From positions 372,001 to 436,000 of the forward strand of contig NZ_LYOY01000029.1 of NCBI RefSeq assembly GCF_001653515.1: 64,000 bases of DNA, in the 5' to 3' direction. Shown here piece after piece: positions 1 to 9,247 of the stretch. The position numbers and the translations under genes were made by a program. Each line of letters begins with the position of its first letter. Position 1 is the first letter of the stretch. A model generated the notes under the pieces. That model ran no database searches and had not been told where the DNA came from. It saw only the letters and a list, made by a program, of their open reading frames with translations. This stretch comes from Streptomyces sp. ERV7 (lineage in GTDB: Bacteria > Actinomycetota > Actinomycetes > Streptomycetales > Streptomycetaceae).

Positions 1-177
1 GACGGCACGTTCGACAAGTGGGCGCTCACCATGTCGAAGAAGTTCGACGACAGCGGTGTGACGGCCACGCCGACCCTGAAGATGGACGGCAAGAAGATCA
101 CCGGCGCGAACAGCGAGAACGCCCCGCAGGACCCGGCGGCGTTCACCGCGGCCATCGACAAGGCCCTGAAGGGCTGA
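1..177 (+). CDS. C-terminal end of a DsbA/thioredoxin-fold protein (partial)
   Basis: The window opens inside this gene; frame 1 is open from base 1 to a TGA at 175-177, leaving 58 residues. A Val-Thr-Ala-Thr-Pro-Thr stretch followed by a short beta strand (LKMDGKKI) and a final helix (AFTAAIDKAL) looks like the cis-proline loop and C-terminal end of DsbA-family thioredoxin folds. In that family the cis-Pro packs against the CxxC site, which would lie upstream of the window. A role in extracytoplasmic disulfide chemistry is inferred from family resemblance only. Confidence 0.6.
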   Translation, partial: DGTFDKWALTMSKKFDDSGVTATPTLKMDGKKITGANSENAPQDPAAFTAAIDKALKG

Positions 178-235
178 CGGGGGTCCGGAGACCCTCCCAC
201 GGCCCCGAACGCTGACGCGCGCTCAGGTGGCCGCG

Positions 236-280
236 AGCGAACGGGCGGACAAACATCTGCCGCGAGTCTGCCCGTTCGCT
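236..280. other. 11-bp inverted repeat upstream of phoD
   Basis: Perfect arms AGCGAACGGGC (236-246) and GCCCGTTCGCT (270-280) flank a 23-nt loop, 26 nt before the phoD start. It could terminate transcription from the thioredoxin-like gene or be an operator for phoD. No T-run follows, so a classical terminator is not assured. The rest of the 178-305 gap shows nothing else I can name. Confidence 0.4.
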
Positions 281-305
281 CTACTCATCAGTAAGGTGTG
301 CGGCT

Positions 306-1955
306 GTGACCAGTCGATTCACCTCAACCCCCACCCGCCGCACGGTCGTCAAGGCCGCTGCCGCCACCGCCGTCGTCGCCGCGCCCCTGCTGGCCGGTGC
401 GACCGCCGCCGCCGCGGAGTCCGCGCCGGCCCCCGCCTTCCTGCACGGCGTCGCCTCCGGCGACCCGCTGCCCGACGGCATCCTGCTGTGGACCCGGGTC
501 ACCCCCGCTCCCGACGCGGTGCCCGGCTCCGGCAAGGGCCCGGACACCGAAGTCACCTGGGAGATAGCCGAGGACAAGGGCTTCTCGCGGATCGTGGCCC
601 AGGGCAGGACCACCGCGACGGCCTCCTCCGACCACACCGTCAAGGCCGATGTGCGCGGCCTGCGCCCGGCGACCGCGTACTGGTACCGGTTCGCCGCGGG
701 CGGCGTGCTCTCCCCCGCCGCCAGGACGCTTACCGCCCCCGCCACGGACGCGGCGGCCGCCAACGTCCGCTTCGGCGTGGTCTCCTGCTCCAACTGGGAG
801 TCGGGCTACTTCTCCGCCTACCGTCATCTCGCCGCACGGTCCGACCTGGACGCGGTGCTGCACCTGGGTGACTACATCTACGAGTACGCCTCGGGTGCCT
901 ACCCGGAGGCGAAGTACGTCGTACGGCAGCACGAGCCGGCCCACGAGATCCTGAACCTGGCCGACTACCGCACCCGGCACGGCAAGTACAAGACGGACAC
1001 CGACCTCCAGGCGATGCACCACGCGCACCCGGTGATCGCGATCTGGGACGACCACGAGTTCGCCAACGACGCCTGGTCGGGCGGTGCCGAGAACCACACG
1101 CCCGGCACCGAGGGCGACTGGGCGGCGCGCGTGTCGGCCGCCAAGCAGGCGTACTTCGAGTGGATGCCGGTCCGCCCCTCCATCGCGGGCACGACCTACC
1201 GGCGGATCCGCTACGGCAAGCTGGCCGATCTGCACCTGCTCGACCTGCGCTCCTTCCGCTCCCAGCAGGCGAGCGTGGGCAGCGGCAAGGTGGACGACCC
1301 GGAGCGCACCCTCACCGGCCGCGCCCAGCTGGACTGGCTCAAGTCGGGGCTCTCCGCCTCCGGCGCCGCCTGGCAGCTGGTCGGCACCTCGGTGATGATC
1401 TCGCCGGTCGCCTTCGGCGCACTGCCGGCCGAACTGACCGCGCCGCTGGCGGAGTTGCTGGGCCTGCCCAAGGAGGGCATCGCCATCAACGTCGACCAGT
1501 GGGACGGCTACACGGACGACCGCCGCGAGCTGCTGGGCCACCTGGTGGACAACGGCATCAAGAACACGGTCTTCCTCACCGGCGACATCCACATGGCGTG
1601 GGCCAACGACGTACCGGTGAAGGCGGCCACCTACCCGCTGTCGAAGTCGGCGGGCACCGAGTTCGTGGTGACCTCAGTGACCTCCGACAACCTGGACGAG
1701 ATGCTCCACGTCGCCCCGCACACCGTGTCCCTGGTCGCGGCGGCCGCCATCAAGGCCGCCAACCGCCATGTGAAGTGGGTCGACATGGACTCGCACGGCT
1801 ACGGCGTCCTGGACGTCGACGCCAAGCGCTCCCAGATGGACTACTACGTGGTGTCCGACAAGCGGAAGCAGGACGCCACGTCCTCGTGGACCCGCTCGTA
1901 CCGGACGCTCAACGGCAGCCAGAAGGCCGAGCGGGTCTACTCGCCGGTGGTCTGA
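306..1955 (+). CDS. phoD: Tat-secreted alkaline phosphatase PhoD
   Basis: 549 aa with a GTG start; an AAGG lies about 10 nt upstream. The N-terminus has a twin-arginine signal (R11-R12 in TRRTVVK, then an Ala-rich hydrophobic core ending near residue 40), so the folded enzyme is exported by Tat. The body is the PhoD-type metallophosphatase: a fibronectin-like N-terminal domain, then metal-ligand motifs [33 protein letters not shown] and [10 protein letters not shown]. The family uses Fe3+/Ca2+ and hydrolyses phosphomonoesters and diesters outside the cell; streptomycete phoD is normally under PhoP control at low phosphate. I could not identify a convincing PHO box. It converges with the next gene 22 bp away. 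Confidence 0.93.
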   Translation: MTSRFTSTPTRRTVVKAAAATAVVAAPLLAGATAAAAESAPAPAFLHGVASGDPLPDGILLWTRVTPAPDAVPGSGKGPDTEVTWEIAEDKGFSRIVAQGRTTATASSDHTVKADVRGLRPATAYWYRFAAGGVLSPAARTLTAPATDAAAANVRFGVVSCSNWESGYFSAYRHLAARSDLDAVLHLGDYIYEYASGAYPEAKYVVRQHEPAHEILNLADYRTRHGKYKTDTDLQAMHHAHPVIAIWDDHEFANDAWSGGAENHTPGTEGDWAARVSAAKQAYFEWMPVRPSIAGTTYRRIRYGKLADLHLLDLRSFRSQQASVGSGKVDDPERTLTGRAQLDWLKSGLSASGAAWQLVGTSVMISPVAFGALPAELTAPLAELLGLPKEGIAINVDQWDGYTDDRRELLGHLVDNGIKNTVFLTGDIHMAWANDVPVKAATYPLSKSAGTEFVVTSVTSDNLDEMLHVAPHTVSLVAAAAIKAANRHVKWVDMDSHGYGVLDVDAKRSQMDYYVVSDKRKQDATSSWTRSYRTLNGSQKAERVYSPVV

Positions 1956-1977
1956 TCCGCGCCCTGGAGCAAGTCCC

Positions 1978-2547
1978 CTAGAGCGAGTCGAGGAAGCCGA
2001 GCGCGGTGGTCCAGCTGCGCTCGGCGGCCGCCTCGTCGTAGTCGGGCAGCTCCGGATCGGTGTACAGGTGCCCGGCGCCCGGGTACCTGTACACCTCCGC
2101 GTCGGCGCCGATCCGGCCCATGCGCAGGTACCAGGTGTTCAGCCAGTCGTGCGTCTCGAACGGGTCCGGGTCGGCCACGTGCAGCTGTACGGGCAGCTCG
2201 TCCACCGACGCGTCCCCGGCGATGTCGGCGGTGCCGTGGAAGAGCAGCAGACCGCGGGCCTTCTCGTCGCCGAGCGCCAGGGTCTGGGCGAGTGAGCCGC
2301 CGAGCGAGAAGCCGGCGTAGACCAGGCCCTCCTCGGAGTGCGGGGCGGCGGCCAGGATCGCGCGCTTGAGCAGCTCGTCGTTGCCGATCCCGTCCCGGAT
2401 CGTCATGCCCTCCTCAAGGCTGTCGGCGGTGCGGCCGTCGTAGAGGTCGGGCACGTGCACGACGTGTCCGGCGGCGCGCAGCCGCTCGGCCGCCTGCCGC
2501 ACGGCGGGCCGCAGGCCGTACGCCGAATGGAAAAGCATGATGTTCAT
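1978..2547 (-). CDS. Dienelactone hydrolase-family alpha/beta hydrolase
   Basis: 189 aa from the ATG at 2547 (MNIMLFHSAYGLRP). The frame is open further upstream, but that extension overlaps mscS and is not protein-like. The order is typical of dienelactone-hydrolase-like proteins: early strand and oxyanion region (LFHSAYGL), nucleophile elbow in AGFSLGGSLA (Ser replacing the family's usual Cys), acid residue near HVADPDPF, and a late His in YPGAGHLYTD. Substrate unknown. It is divergent from mscS with only 30 bp between starts, so the two share a promoter region. Confidence 0.8.
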   Translation of the reverse strand: MNIMLFHSAYGLRPAVRQAAERLRAAGHVVHVPDLYDGRTADSLEEGMTIRDGIGNDELLKRAILAAAPHSEEGLVYAGFSLGGSLAQTLALGDEKARGLLLFHGTADIAGDASVDELPVQLHVADPDPFETHDWLNTWYLRMGRIGADAEVYRYPGAGHLYTDPELPDYDEAAAERSWTTALGFLDSL

Positions 2548-2577
2548 GAGGCCATGGTGCCAGTTACGGTCGGGGGC

Positions 2578-3649
2578 ATGGAGAACGTACTGCGCCCGTT
2601 GATCGTCATCGGTGGCTCGGTCGTGCTCACGCTGGCCCCTCGTGTGGCTGGCCGACCGACTGCTCCGCCAGACCGACGCCCGGCACAGCGAGACCCCGCT
2701 GTGGGGCCTGCTGCGCCGCTGCCGGCTCCCGTTGCAGGTCGTCGTCCTCACCGCACTGCTGAGAGGCACCTACCTCCAGATCAAGTGGGGCCCGGTCCAG
2801 GACCACGAGGCGGGCCTCGGCCGGACCCTCTCCCTCGTCCTCATCGGGGCGAGCGCCTGGCTGGTGGTCAGGATCGCGACGGCGGTCGTCGAGGCGTCGT
2901 ACGCGCGCTACGCGGCCTCCGCGCACGACGCGGCACGGGTGCGCAGGGTGCGTACACAGGTGACGCTGATCCAGCGCGTGGTGACGGCGGTCGTGGGCGT
3001 CGTCGCGGTCGCGGCGATGCTGCTGACCTTCCCGGCGATGCGGACGGCGGGGACCTCGCTCCTCGCCTCTGCGGGCATCATCGGCATCGTGGCCGGTGTG
3101 GCCGCCCAGTCCACGCTCGGCAACCTCTTCGCCGGGCTGCAGATCGCGTTCGGCGACATGGTGCGCATCGGCGACACGGTCGTGGTGGACGGCGAGTGGG
3201 GCACGGTCGAGGAGATCACACTGACCTTCCTGGCCGTGCGCACCTGGGACGAGCGGCGGCTGACCATGCCGGTCTCGTACTTCACCAGCAAGCCGTTCGA
3301 GAACTGGTCGCGCGGCGGCGTCCAGATGACCGGCACGGTCTTCTTCCACCTGGACCACTCGGCCCCGGTGGCGCTGATGCGCGAGAAGCTCGCCGACGTC
3401 CTGCGGGAGTGCCCCGCGTGGGACGGCCGCGAGAGCGCTCTCGCCGTCACCGACACCACCCCGTCGACGATCGTGGTGCGCGCGACCGTCACCGCGAAGG
3501 ACGCGGGCGACATCTGGACGGTCCGCTGCACGGTCCGCGAGGAGATGGTGGCCTGGCTCCACGACCACCACCCGTACGCCCTGCCCCGCATCAACATGGA
3601 GCGCGACGAGAGCGAGCCGCCCTCGCGGAACGGGCACCCGGGCCACTAG
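2578..3649 (+). CDS. MscS-family mechanosensitive channel, apparent frameshift near the N-terminus
   Basis: The pore and beta domains are clear: a run through SAGIIGIVAGVAAQSTLGNL, then IAFGDMVRIGDTVVVDGEWG, EEITLTFLAVRTWDERR and MPVSYF, the MscS core that opens under membrane tension. Read from the ATG at 2578 the product begins MENVLRPLIVIGGSVVLTLA, a natural first membrane segment, but this frame is lost at the C4 run 2636-2639; dropping one C there would continue as LVWLADRLLRQTDARH. As given, only a GTG at 2612 (345 aa) yields the rest, with a poor N-terminus. The TAG stop lies inside the left arm of the repeat that follows. Confidence 0.8.
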
Positions 3650-3826
3650 GGCCTGTGTCGGAAGTCCCGTCGTCCGCCCGAAGGGCGGGCCCCGCGGCGT
3701 CCGGTGCGTGCGATCGCAAGGCGGAGGGTCGCCCCGATACTGGGTGTATCGGGGTGATCCCGACAACGCGGCGAGCGCGCGTGCCGGACGCCGCGGGGCA
3801 GGCGGGACTTCCGACACAGGCCCTAG
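3646..3826. repeat. 181-bp MITE-like inverted-repeat element
   Basis: A perfect 24-bp terminal inverted repeat (3646-3669 and 3803-3826, outer end CTAGGGCCTGTGTCGGAAGT) encloses a partly palindromic interior that includes an inner pair CCGCGGCGTCCGG / CCGGACGCCGCGG and a small palindrome around CCCCGATACTGGGTGTATCG. There is no open reading frame of its own. Size, perfect ends and no transposase fit a MITE, and I recall similar sequence scattered in other Streptomyces genomes. It also provides the stop codon of mscS and could act as a bidirectional terminator between mscS and the antiporter. Confidence 0.7.
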
Positions 3827-3849
3827 GGCGGAGTCGGCCCCGGGAGGCG

Positions 3850-5436
3850 TCACCGCAGGCTGCGCACGTCCAGCTGGCGCAGCACGCGGTCGACGATCTC
3901 GGGGTCGGCGCCCGGCTCGCTGCGCGCGGACAGCACCTCGTGCCGGGCCGCCGACATCATCTCCCGCTGGATGCGCTGGACCGTCCGCAGCCGCTCCACC
4001 CGCTTCGCGTACGCCTCCCGCCGCTCCTCGTCGACCATGTCCGGGCTGATGCGCGCCCCCACGTCGTAGGCCCGCCGCAGGAGTTGCTCCATGACCTCCT
4101 CGGGCAGCTCCTCCACGTCCTCGATCTCCCGCAGCCGCCGCTTGGCCGCCTTCGCCGCACGGATCGCGAGCTTGCGCTCCAGCGCCCGCTCGGCGTCGGT
4201 GTCGGCCTGTACGCCCAGGCGGCGCACCAGGGACGGCAGGGTGAGGCCCTGGAGCACCAGCGTCGCCATGATCACGCAGAAGGCGACGAAGACGATCTCG
4301 TCGCGCGCGGGGAAGGGCGAGCCGTCGTCCGTCCTGAACGGGATCGCCAGGGCGAGCGCGACCGAGGCGACCCCGCGCATCCCCGCCCACCACATGACGA
4401 TCGTCTCCCGCCAGGTGGTGGGGATCTCCTCGTCGTAGTCCCGGCGCGTGTGCAGCCGTTTGGCGAGCCAGGTCGCCGGCAGCAGCCACACCAGCCGTAC
4501 GCCGACCACGACCCCGACCACCACCGCGCCCCAGCCCACCATCTCGCCGGCCCGGCCGGTGGCGGTGCCGAAGACGTTGTGCAGTTCGAGGCCGATGAGC
4601 CCGAACGCGATGCCGGTCACCAGGGTGTCGACGATCTGCCAGAACGTGGCTCCGGCGAGCCGCCCCTGGACGTCGTCGGCGTCCACCGCGTGCTCGGCCA
4701 GGAACAGCGCGAGGGTGAGCACGGCGAGCACCCCGGACCCGCCGAACTCCTCGGCCAGCACATAGCCGACGAACGGCACGAGGAGCGTGAGGCCGATCTG
4801 GAGCGTGGAGTCGTCGAGCAGGCCCATCAGCTTGTTGGCCGTCCAGCCGAGTACGAGGCCGACCACGACCGCCACCACGGCGGAGAGCACCAGCTCGCCC
4901 ACCGCGTCCGGCCAGGAGAAGTCACCGCTGACCGCCGCGGCGATCGCCACGTGGTAGAGCACGATCGCGGTGACGTCGTTGAACAGCCCCTCGCCCTCCA
5001 GGATCGACACCAGCCGGCGGGGCAGCCCGAGCGAGCCCGCGACGGCGGTGGCGGCGACCGGGTCGGGAGGTGCCACGAGGGCGCCGAGGGCGACGGCGGC
5101 GGCGATCGGCAGCCCCGGCACGATGGCGTGGGCGACGGCCGCCACGGCCGCCGTGGTGACGAACACCAGGGCCACCGCGAGCAGCAGGATCGGCCGGACG
5201 TTGGCGGCGAACTGCCGCCAGGAGGTGCGCTGCACGGAGGCGTAGAGCAGCGGCGGCAGCACGAGCGGAAGGATGAAGTCCGGCGGCACGGCGACATTCG
5301 GGACGAACGGCAGCAGGGCGAGGACCCCGCCGAGGAGCGTCATCAGCACCGGCGCGGGCAGCCCCAGCCGGTCCCCGACCGGAACCGTGACCACCGCTCC
5401 GAGCAGGAGCACGAACAGCAGGGCCAACTGATCCAC
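3850..5436 (-). CDS. CPA1-family Na+/H+ antiporter (NhaP type)
   Basis: 528 aa, GTG start with GGAGGG 6 nt upstream. About 12 hydrophobic segments fill residues 1-400, followed by a charged cytoplasmic tail rich in Arg and Glu. The ion-binding motifs of CPA1 exchangers are present: APPDPVAATAV near residue 120 and EGEGLFNDVTAIVLY near 150. Such proteins exchange Na+ (or K+) for protons across the plasma membrane for pH and salt homeostasis. It is a single gene, convergent with mscS across the inverted-repeat element. Confidence 0.9.
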   Translation of the reverse strand: MDQLALLFVLLLGAVVTVPVGDRLGLPAPVLMTLLGGVLALLPFVPNVAVPPDFILPLVLPPLLYASVQRTSWRQFAANVRPILLLAVALVFVTTAAVAAVAHAIVPGLPIAAAVALGALVAPPDPVAATAVAGSLGLPRRLVSILEGEGLFNDVTAIVLYHVAIAAAVSGDFSWPDAVGELVLSAVVAVVVGLVLGWTANKLMGLLDDSTLQIGLTLLVPFVGYVLAEEFGGSGVLAVLTLALFLAEHAVDADDVQGRLAGATFWQIVDTLVTGIAFGLIGLELHNVFGTATGRAGEMVGWGAVVVGVVVGVRLVWLLPATWLAKRLHTRRDYDEEIPTTWRETIVMWWAGMRGVASVALALAIPFRTDDGSPFPARDEIVFVAFCVIMATLVLQGLTLPSLVRRLGVQADTDAERALERKLAIRAAKAAKRRLREIEDVEELPEEVMEQLLRRAYDVGARISPDMVDEERREAYAKRVERLRTVQRIQREMMSAARHEVLSARSEPGADPEIVDRVLRQLDVRSLR

Positions 5437-5650
5437 GGATGCCCTCCGGGCGACGAGCCGATCAAGACCCCCAGCGTGCCACGCGCCTCACCGGAATCCG
5501 CCCAGAACGGGGTAAACCCCTCAGAGCGGGCGCCCTTCAGGGGCGCAGTCCGTCGGCGATCGCCATGAAGGGGCGTCTTTGAGGGCGCGGGGAACTGCGC
5601 GGCCGGCCCCCGCCGGCCCGCGGATGGATCCCCACCAACAGCGCGCAGCG
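5437..5650. other. Intergenic gap with a GC-rich hairpin
   Basis: Non-coding. At about 5582-5623 there is a GGGCGCGGGGAACTGCGCGG block with a GGCCGGC-CCCC-GCCGGCC fold. This belongs to the GGGGCGCGGGGAAC-type stem found between many streptomycete genes (another copy lies at 49901-49985). It follows the stop of the GNAT gene on the minus strand, so it probably serves as that operon's terminator. Confidence 0.45.
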
Positions 5651-6115
5651 CTAAAGCGGCTTCCTCATCGCCACATGCGGCATCCCCGCATCCGCGAACT
5701 CCGCCCCGTACGCCACGTACCCCAAGCGCTCGTAGAACCCCGTGGCCCGGGTCTGCGCATGCAGATCCACCGCACCGAGGCCGATCCGCCGCGCCTCGCC
5801 CTCGATCGCCCGCACCAGCGCGACACCCACACCGAGGCCCCGCGCCGCGGCCGTGACGGCCAGGCGCCCGAGCGAGCCCACCGACGCGTCGGAGCCGGTC
5901 CGCCCCATCGCGGCCGGGCCGTGGATCAGACGGCCCGTACCCAGGGACGCCCCGCCCCCGGCCACCGCCAGGACATGCACGGCACCCGCGTCGAACGCGT
6001 CGTACTCGATCTCCTCCGCCACGCCCTGCTCGACGACGAAGACCTCCCGGCGCACCGCGAAGCACGCCTGGAGGTCACCGGGGCCGTCGACGACCCGGAC
6101 GGCGAACGCCGTCAC
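5651..6115 (-). CDS. GNAT-family N-acetyltransferase
   Basis: 154 aa from a GTG at 6115 whose GTGA overlaps the rluD stop, a sign of translational coupling. The acetyl-CoA site is visible in [20 protein letters not shown], followed by the family's [12 protein letters not shown] segment near the C-terminus. The start [26 protein letters not shown] matches ElaA/YjcF-type GNATs with the [12 protein letters not shown] box. Substrate unknown. Longer upstream readings of the frame run across rluD and are not credible. Confidence 0.85.
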   Translation of the reverse strand: MTAFAVRVVDGPGDLQACFAVRREVFVVEQGVAEEIEYDAFDAGAVHVLAVAGGGASLGTGRLIHGPAAMGRTGSDASVGSLGRLAVTAAARGLGVGVALVRAIEGEARRIGLGAVDLHAQTRATGFYERLGYVAYGAEFADAGMPHVAMRKPL

Positions 6116-7053
6116 TCGCTCTCCGCGCGGATCACGTCCAGCGCGTGCTGGAGGTCGTCCGGGTAGGTGCTCTCGTACTCGACCCAGCCGCCGTCCGACG
6201 GGTGCTCGAAGCCGAGCCGCACCGCGTGCAGCCACTGCCGCGTCAGACCGAGGCGCTTGGCGATCGTGGGGTCCGCGCCGTACGTCAGGTCGCCCACGCA
6301 CGGGTGGCGGTGGGCGGACATGTGCACCCGGATCTGGTGGGTACGGCCCGTCTCCAGCTTGATGTCGAGCAGCGAGGCCGCCCGGAACGCCTCGATCAGG
6401 TCGTAGTGCGTCACCGAGGGCTTGCCCTCGGCCGTGACCGCCCACTTGTAGTCGTGGTTGGGGTGCCTGCCGATGGGGGCGTCGATCGTGCCGCTCATCG
6501 GGTCCGGGTGGCCCTGCACCAGGGCGTGGTAGCGCTTGTCCACGACACGCTCGCGGAACTGCTGCTTCAGATACGTGTACGCCCGCTCGGACTTGGCGAC
6601 GACCATCAGACCCGAGGTGCCGACGTCGAGGCGGTGCACGATGCCCTGGCGCTCGGCCGCGCCGGAGGTGGAGATCCGGTACCCGGCCGCCGCGAGGCCG
6701 CCGATGACCGTGGTCCCCGTCCAGCCCGGGCTCGGGTGGGCGGCGACGCCGACCGGCTTGACGATCACGACGATGTCGTCGTCGTCGTGCACGATCTCCA
6801 TGCCCTCGACCGGCTCGGCCACGATCTGCACCGGCGCGGGCGCCTGGGGCATCTCGACCTCCAGCCACGCACCCCCGCGGACCCGCTCGGACTTGCCCAC
6901 CACCGAGCCGTCGACCTGGACCTTCCCCGCCGCGGCGAGTTCAGCGGCCTTCGTACGGGAGAACCCGAACATGCGGGAGATGGCGGCGTCGACGCGCTCG
7001 CCCTCCAGACCGTCGGGAACGGGCAAGGTGCGGATCTCGGGAAACGTACTCAC
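6112..7053 (-). CDS. rluD: RluD-type 23S rRNA pseudouridine synthase
   Basis: 313 aa, GTG start. An S4 RNA-binding domain occupies residues 15-80, then the RluA/RluD catalytic domain with the signature [17 protein letters not shown] holding the catalytic Asp, and [11 protein letters not shown]. It isomerises uridines in large-subunit rRNA helices. It sits between lspA and the GNAT gene as an apparent operon, an arrangement shared with many Gram-positive lspA-rluD pairs. Confidence 0.92.
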   Translation of the reverse strand: MSTFPEIRTLPVPDGLEGERVDAAISRMFGFSRTKAAELAAAGKVQVDGSVVGKSERVRGGAWLEVEMPQAPAPVQIVAEPVEGMEIVHDDDDIVVIVKPVGVAAHPSPGWTGTTVIGGLAAAGYRISTSGAAERQGIVHRLDVGTSGLMVVAKSERAYTYLKQQFRERVVDKRYHALVQGHPDPMSGTIDAPIGRHPNHDYKWAVTAEGKPSVTHYDLIEAFRAASLLDIKLETGRTHQIRVHMSAHRHPCVGDLTYGADPTIAKRLGLTRQWLHAVRLGFEHPSDGGWVEYESTYPDDLQHALDVIRAESE

Positions 7054-7105
7054 CCGTCGAGTATGCCTTGTCGCACCGACATCCCCGTTCCGGTGAGGAC
7101 CGGGA

Positions 7106-7672
7106 TCAGTCCTTGTGCACCGTTCCGTCCGGGTCCAGGCCCCGGAACGAGAGGATCACGATCAGGAAGCCGCCGCAGACGATCGCGGAGTCCGCCAGGT
7201 TGAAGACCGCGAAGTGGGCCGGTGCGATGAAGTCGACCACCGCGCCCTCGAAGACGCCCGGGGAGCGGAAGATCCGGTCGGTCAGGTTGCCGAGCGCGCC
7301 GCCGAGGAGCAGGCCGAGCGCGATCGCCCACGGCAGGCTGTAGAGCTTGCGGGCCAGCCGGAAGATCACCACGATCACCGTCGCCGCGATCATCGTGAAG
7401 ATCACGGTGAAGGCCTCGCCCATGCCGAAGGCGGCACCCGGGTTGCGGATCGCCTCCAGCTTCAGCAGGTCGCCCACGAGGTCGATCGGCTCGTGGTGCT
7501 CCAGCTTGGCCACCACGAGCATCTTGCTGCCGAGGTCGAGCAGATACGCGAAGAGCGCCACCGCGAACAGGACGGCGATCCTGCGCCCGCCCCTGGGCCG
7601 CTCGTCGGGAGCAGCGGCCTCGTCGGGCCCTTCTACGTCCGGCGTACCGATGATGCGCTCCGCCTCTGCCAC
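7106..7672 (-). CDS. lspA: Lipoprotein signal peptidase
   Basis: 188 aa, GTG start. A hydrophilic 30-residue N-terminal extension precedes four membrane helices. Both catalytic-aspartate motifs of signal peptidase II are present: GNLTDRIFR and [13 protein letters not shown], plus the conserved NPGAAFG loop. The enzyme cleaves prolipoproteins before the lipidated cysteine at the membrane. The 53-bp gap to rluD suggests co-transcription. Confidence 0.95.
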   Translation of the reverse strand: MAEAERIIGTPDVEGPDEAAAPDERPRGGRRIAVLFAVALFAYLLDLGSKMLVVAKLEHHEPIDLVGDLLKLEAIRNPGAAFGMGEAFTVIFTMIAATVIVVIFRLARKLYSLPWAIALGLLLGGALGNLTDRIFRSPGVFEGAVVDFIAPAHFAVFNLADSAIVCGGFLIVILSFRGLDPDGTVHKD

Positions 7673-7736
7673 GTGAGTCCCTCAACCAACCCTAGGTACC
7701 TGACTGAGGACGAGGGTACGACACAGGCGTACGGAG

Positions 7737-8666
7737 TCAGCCCCGGCGTTCCTGCTTCTGCTTGTCCTCCACGCAGAGGGTCGCGCGCGGGAAGGCCTGC
7801 ATCCGCGCCTTGCCGATGGGATTGCCGCAGACCTCGCAGTAGCCGTACGTACCGGCGTCGAGCCGTTCCAGCGCCCGCTCCGTCTGCTCCAGCATCTCGC
7901 GCGCGATGGCGGCCAGCGCCATCTCGTGCTCGCGGGTGATGTTCTTGGTCCCGGTGTCGGCGTCGTCGTCGCCGGCGCCGTCCCCGGAGTCCCGCATCAG
8001 CCCGCTCAGGGCCTGCTCGGAGGACTCGATCTCGCTGCGCAGCCGCAGCACCTCGCTCGACAGCTCGTTCCGCGCCTCGGCGACCTCCCCCGGGGTCCAG
8101 GGGTCCTCTCCGGGCCGCACCGGCAGCACGCCGGGCACAGCCATGTCGACCGCCCGCGCCTTGGGCACGGTCGACGCGGCCGTCTTCCTGGCCCGCGCCC
8201 CGTCCGCCGTGTTCTTGGCAACCACCTTCTTGGCTCCCCTCTGCTCCGCGGCCTCGGCCGCCCCCTGGGCCGCCGTGGCGGCCTTCTTCGCTGCCCCACC
8301 GGCAGCCTTGCCCGGTACCGCTTTCCCGGCAGCCGCCGTCTTCTTGGCGGCAGCCTTCTTGGCCGGAGCCGCCTTGTCGACGGCAGCCTCCCCGGCGACG
8401 GCCTTCTCGGCCACGACTTTCTTGGCCGAAGCCTTCTTGGCAGCGGTCTTCCTGGTCGCGGTCTTCTTGGCGGCCGGTGCCGTCTCGGCAGCCGCTTCCT
8501 TGGTCGCGGCCTTCTTGGTCACAGCCTTCTTGGCCGGGGTCTTCCTGGCCGCGGCCTTCTTCGGGGCCGCCTCCTTCTTGGCCGCGGTCTTCTTCCCGGA
8601 CGGGCTCTCCGTGGCCGCGGCCTCCACGGCGTCCTCGGACGCCAACGCGGTCTTCTTCGCCACCAT
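7737..8666 (-). CDS. TraR/DksA-type zinc-finger protein with histone H1-like tail
   Basis: 309 aa from the ATG at 8666, chosen because AAGGGG lies about 8 nt upstream and the product begins MVAKKTALASED. Residues 1-170 are a Lys/Ala-rich tail (repeated AAKK, KKTA) like bacterial histone H1-like proteins. Residues 190-309 hold a DksA-like coiled coil (SSEVLRLRSEIESSEQALSGL) and a TraR finger (TYGYCEVCGNPIGKARMQAF...LCVED). The position where the fourth finger cysteine would be expected is Asp, so the zinc site may be incomplete. A transcription or nucleoid role is inferred. It lies 64 bp upstream of lspA on the same strand. Confidence 0.85.
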   Translation of the reverse strand: MVAKKTALASEDAVEAAATESPSGKKTAAKKEAAPKKAAARKTPAKKAVTKKAATKEAAAETAPAAKKTATRKTAAKKASAKKVVAEKAVAGEAAVDKAAPAKKAAAKKTAAAGKAVPGKAAGGAAKKAATAAQGAAEAAEQRGAKKVVAKNTADGARARKTAASTVPKARAVDMAVPGVLPVRPGEDPWTPGEVAEARNELSSEVLRLRSEIESSEQALSGLMRDSGDGAGDDDADTGTKNITREHEMALAAIAREMLEQTERALERLDAGTYGYCEVCGNPIGKARMQAFPRATLCVEDKQKQERRG

Positions 8667-8966
8667 GGCCGCGGCCCCTTCACATATTGTGATCTTGCTC
8701 GCGAATCGTGCTGGGACGATAAATCGACCCCAGGCCCGCGGCAACGGGGCACGCCGCCGGTCCGGCCCCGTCGGACCTGCCCGGAGACGAACCTGCATCC
8801 GTTGTGCCCAGCTCCGTGGCCCGTAATCCGCCACACGGGCGGCACCGGACTCCGCCCGGCCACGTATGCCCATTCGGGTCATCCAGGCGCGCGCGTGGGC
8901 CCTCCGCCCGGCCGCGCCGAAATCCGGTCGGCCGCTGTCGGTGCGGGCCCGTACACTGGGCGCAGC

Positions 8967-9213
8967 GAGAGGCGTGAAAGGGACGAGTAGCGTCGTACGC
9001 AGCCAAGAGCGATCCGGGGACGGTGGGAGCCCGGAGGCGAGCGCGATGTGAAGATCACCCCGGAGCCGCCGGAAGAAAGCACCCGAAACACCGGGTGCGA
9101 GTAGAACCGGCTTCGCGACCCCAATGAGGGGGCGGTGTTCCGCACACCGCCAAGGAGGGTGGTACCGCGGGAGCGCGGGGCCGTAGGACGGCCGGGGCTC
9201 TCGTCCCTCCGAC
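8967..9213 (+). promoter_or_regulatory. Isoleucine T-box leader of ileS
   Basis: The hallmark T-box AGGGTGGTACCGCG is at 9156-9169. Upstream is a GGGACGAGTAGC box and a stem region in which GTGAAGATCACC places a candidate specifier ATC (isoleucine) at 9054-9056. The short first stem resembles actinobacterial ileS T-boxes known to act on translation. After the T-box, a GC-rich stem and CCCTCC (9204-9209) could mask the ileS ribosome site GGAGG at 9235-9239. A TACACT at 8952-8957 is a possible -10. The remainder of 8667-8950 shows no gene. Confidence 0.88.
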
Positions 9214-9247
9214 GGAAACGTACGACGATCCGCCGGAGGATGAACGG

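Noticed and set aside
2338..5568. A 1,076-codon plus-strand open frame
   Set aside because: It is antisense to the hydrolase and the antiporter and out of frame with mscS; Arg/Gly/Pro-rich with no domain, a normal result of high GC.
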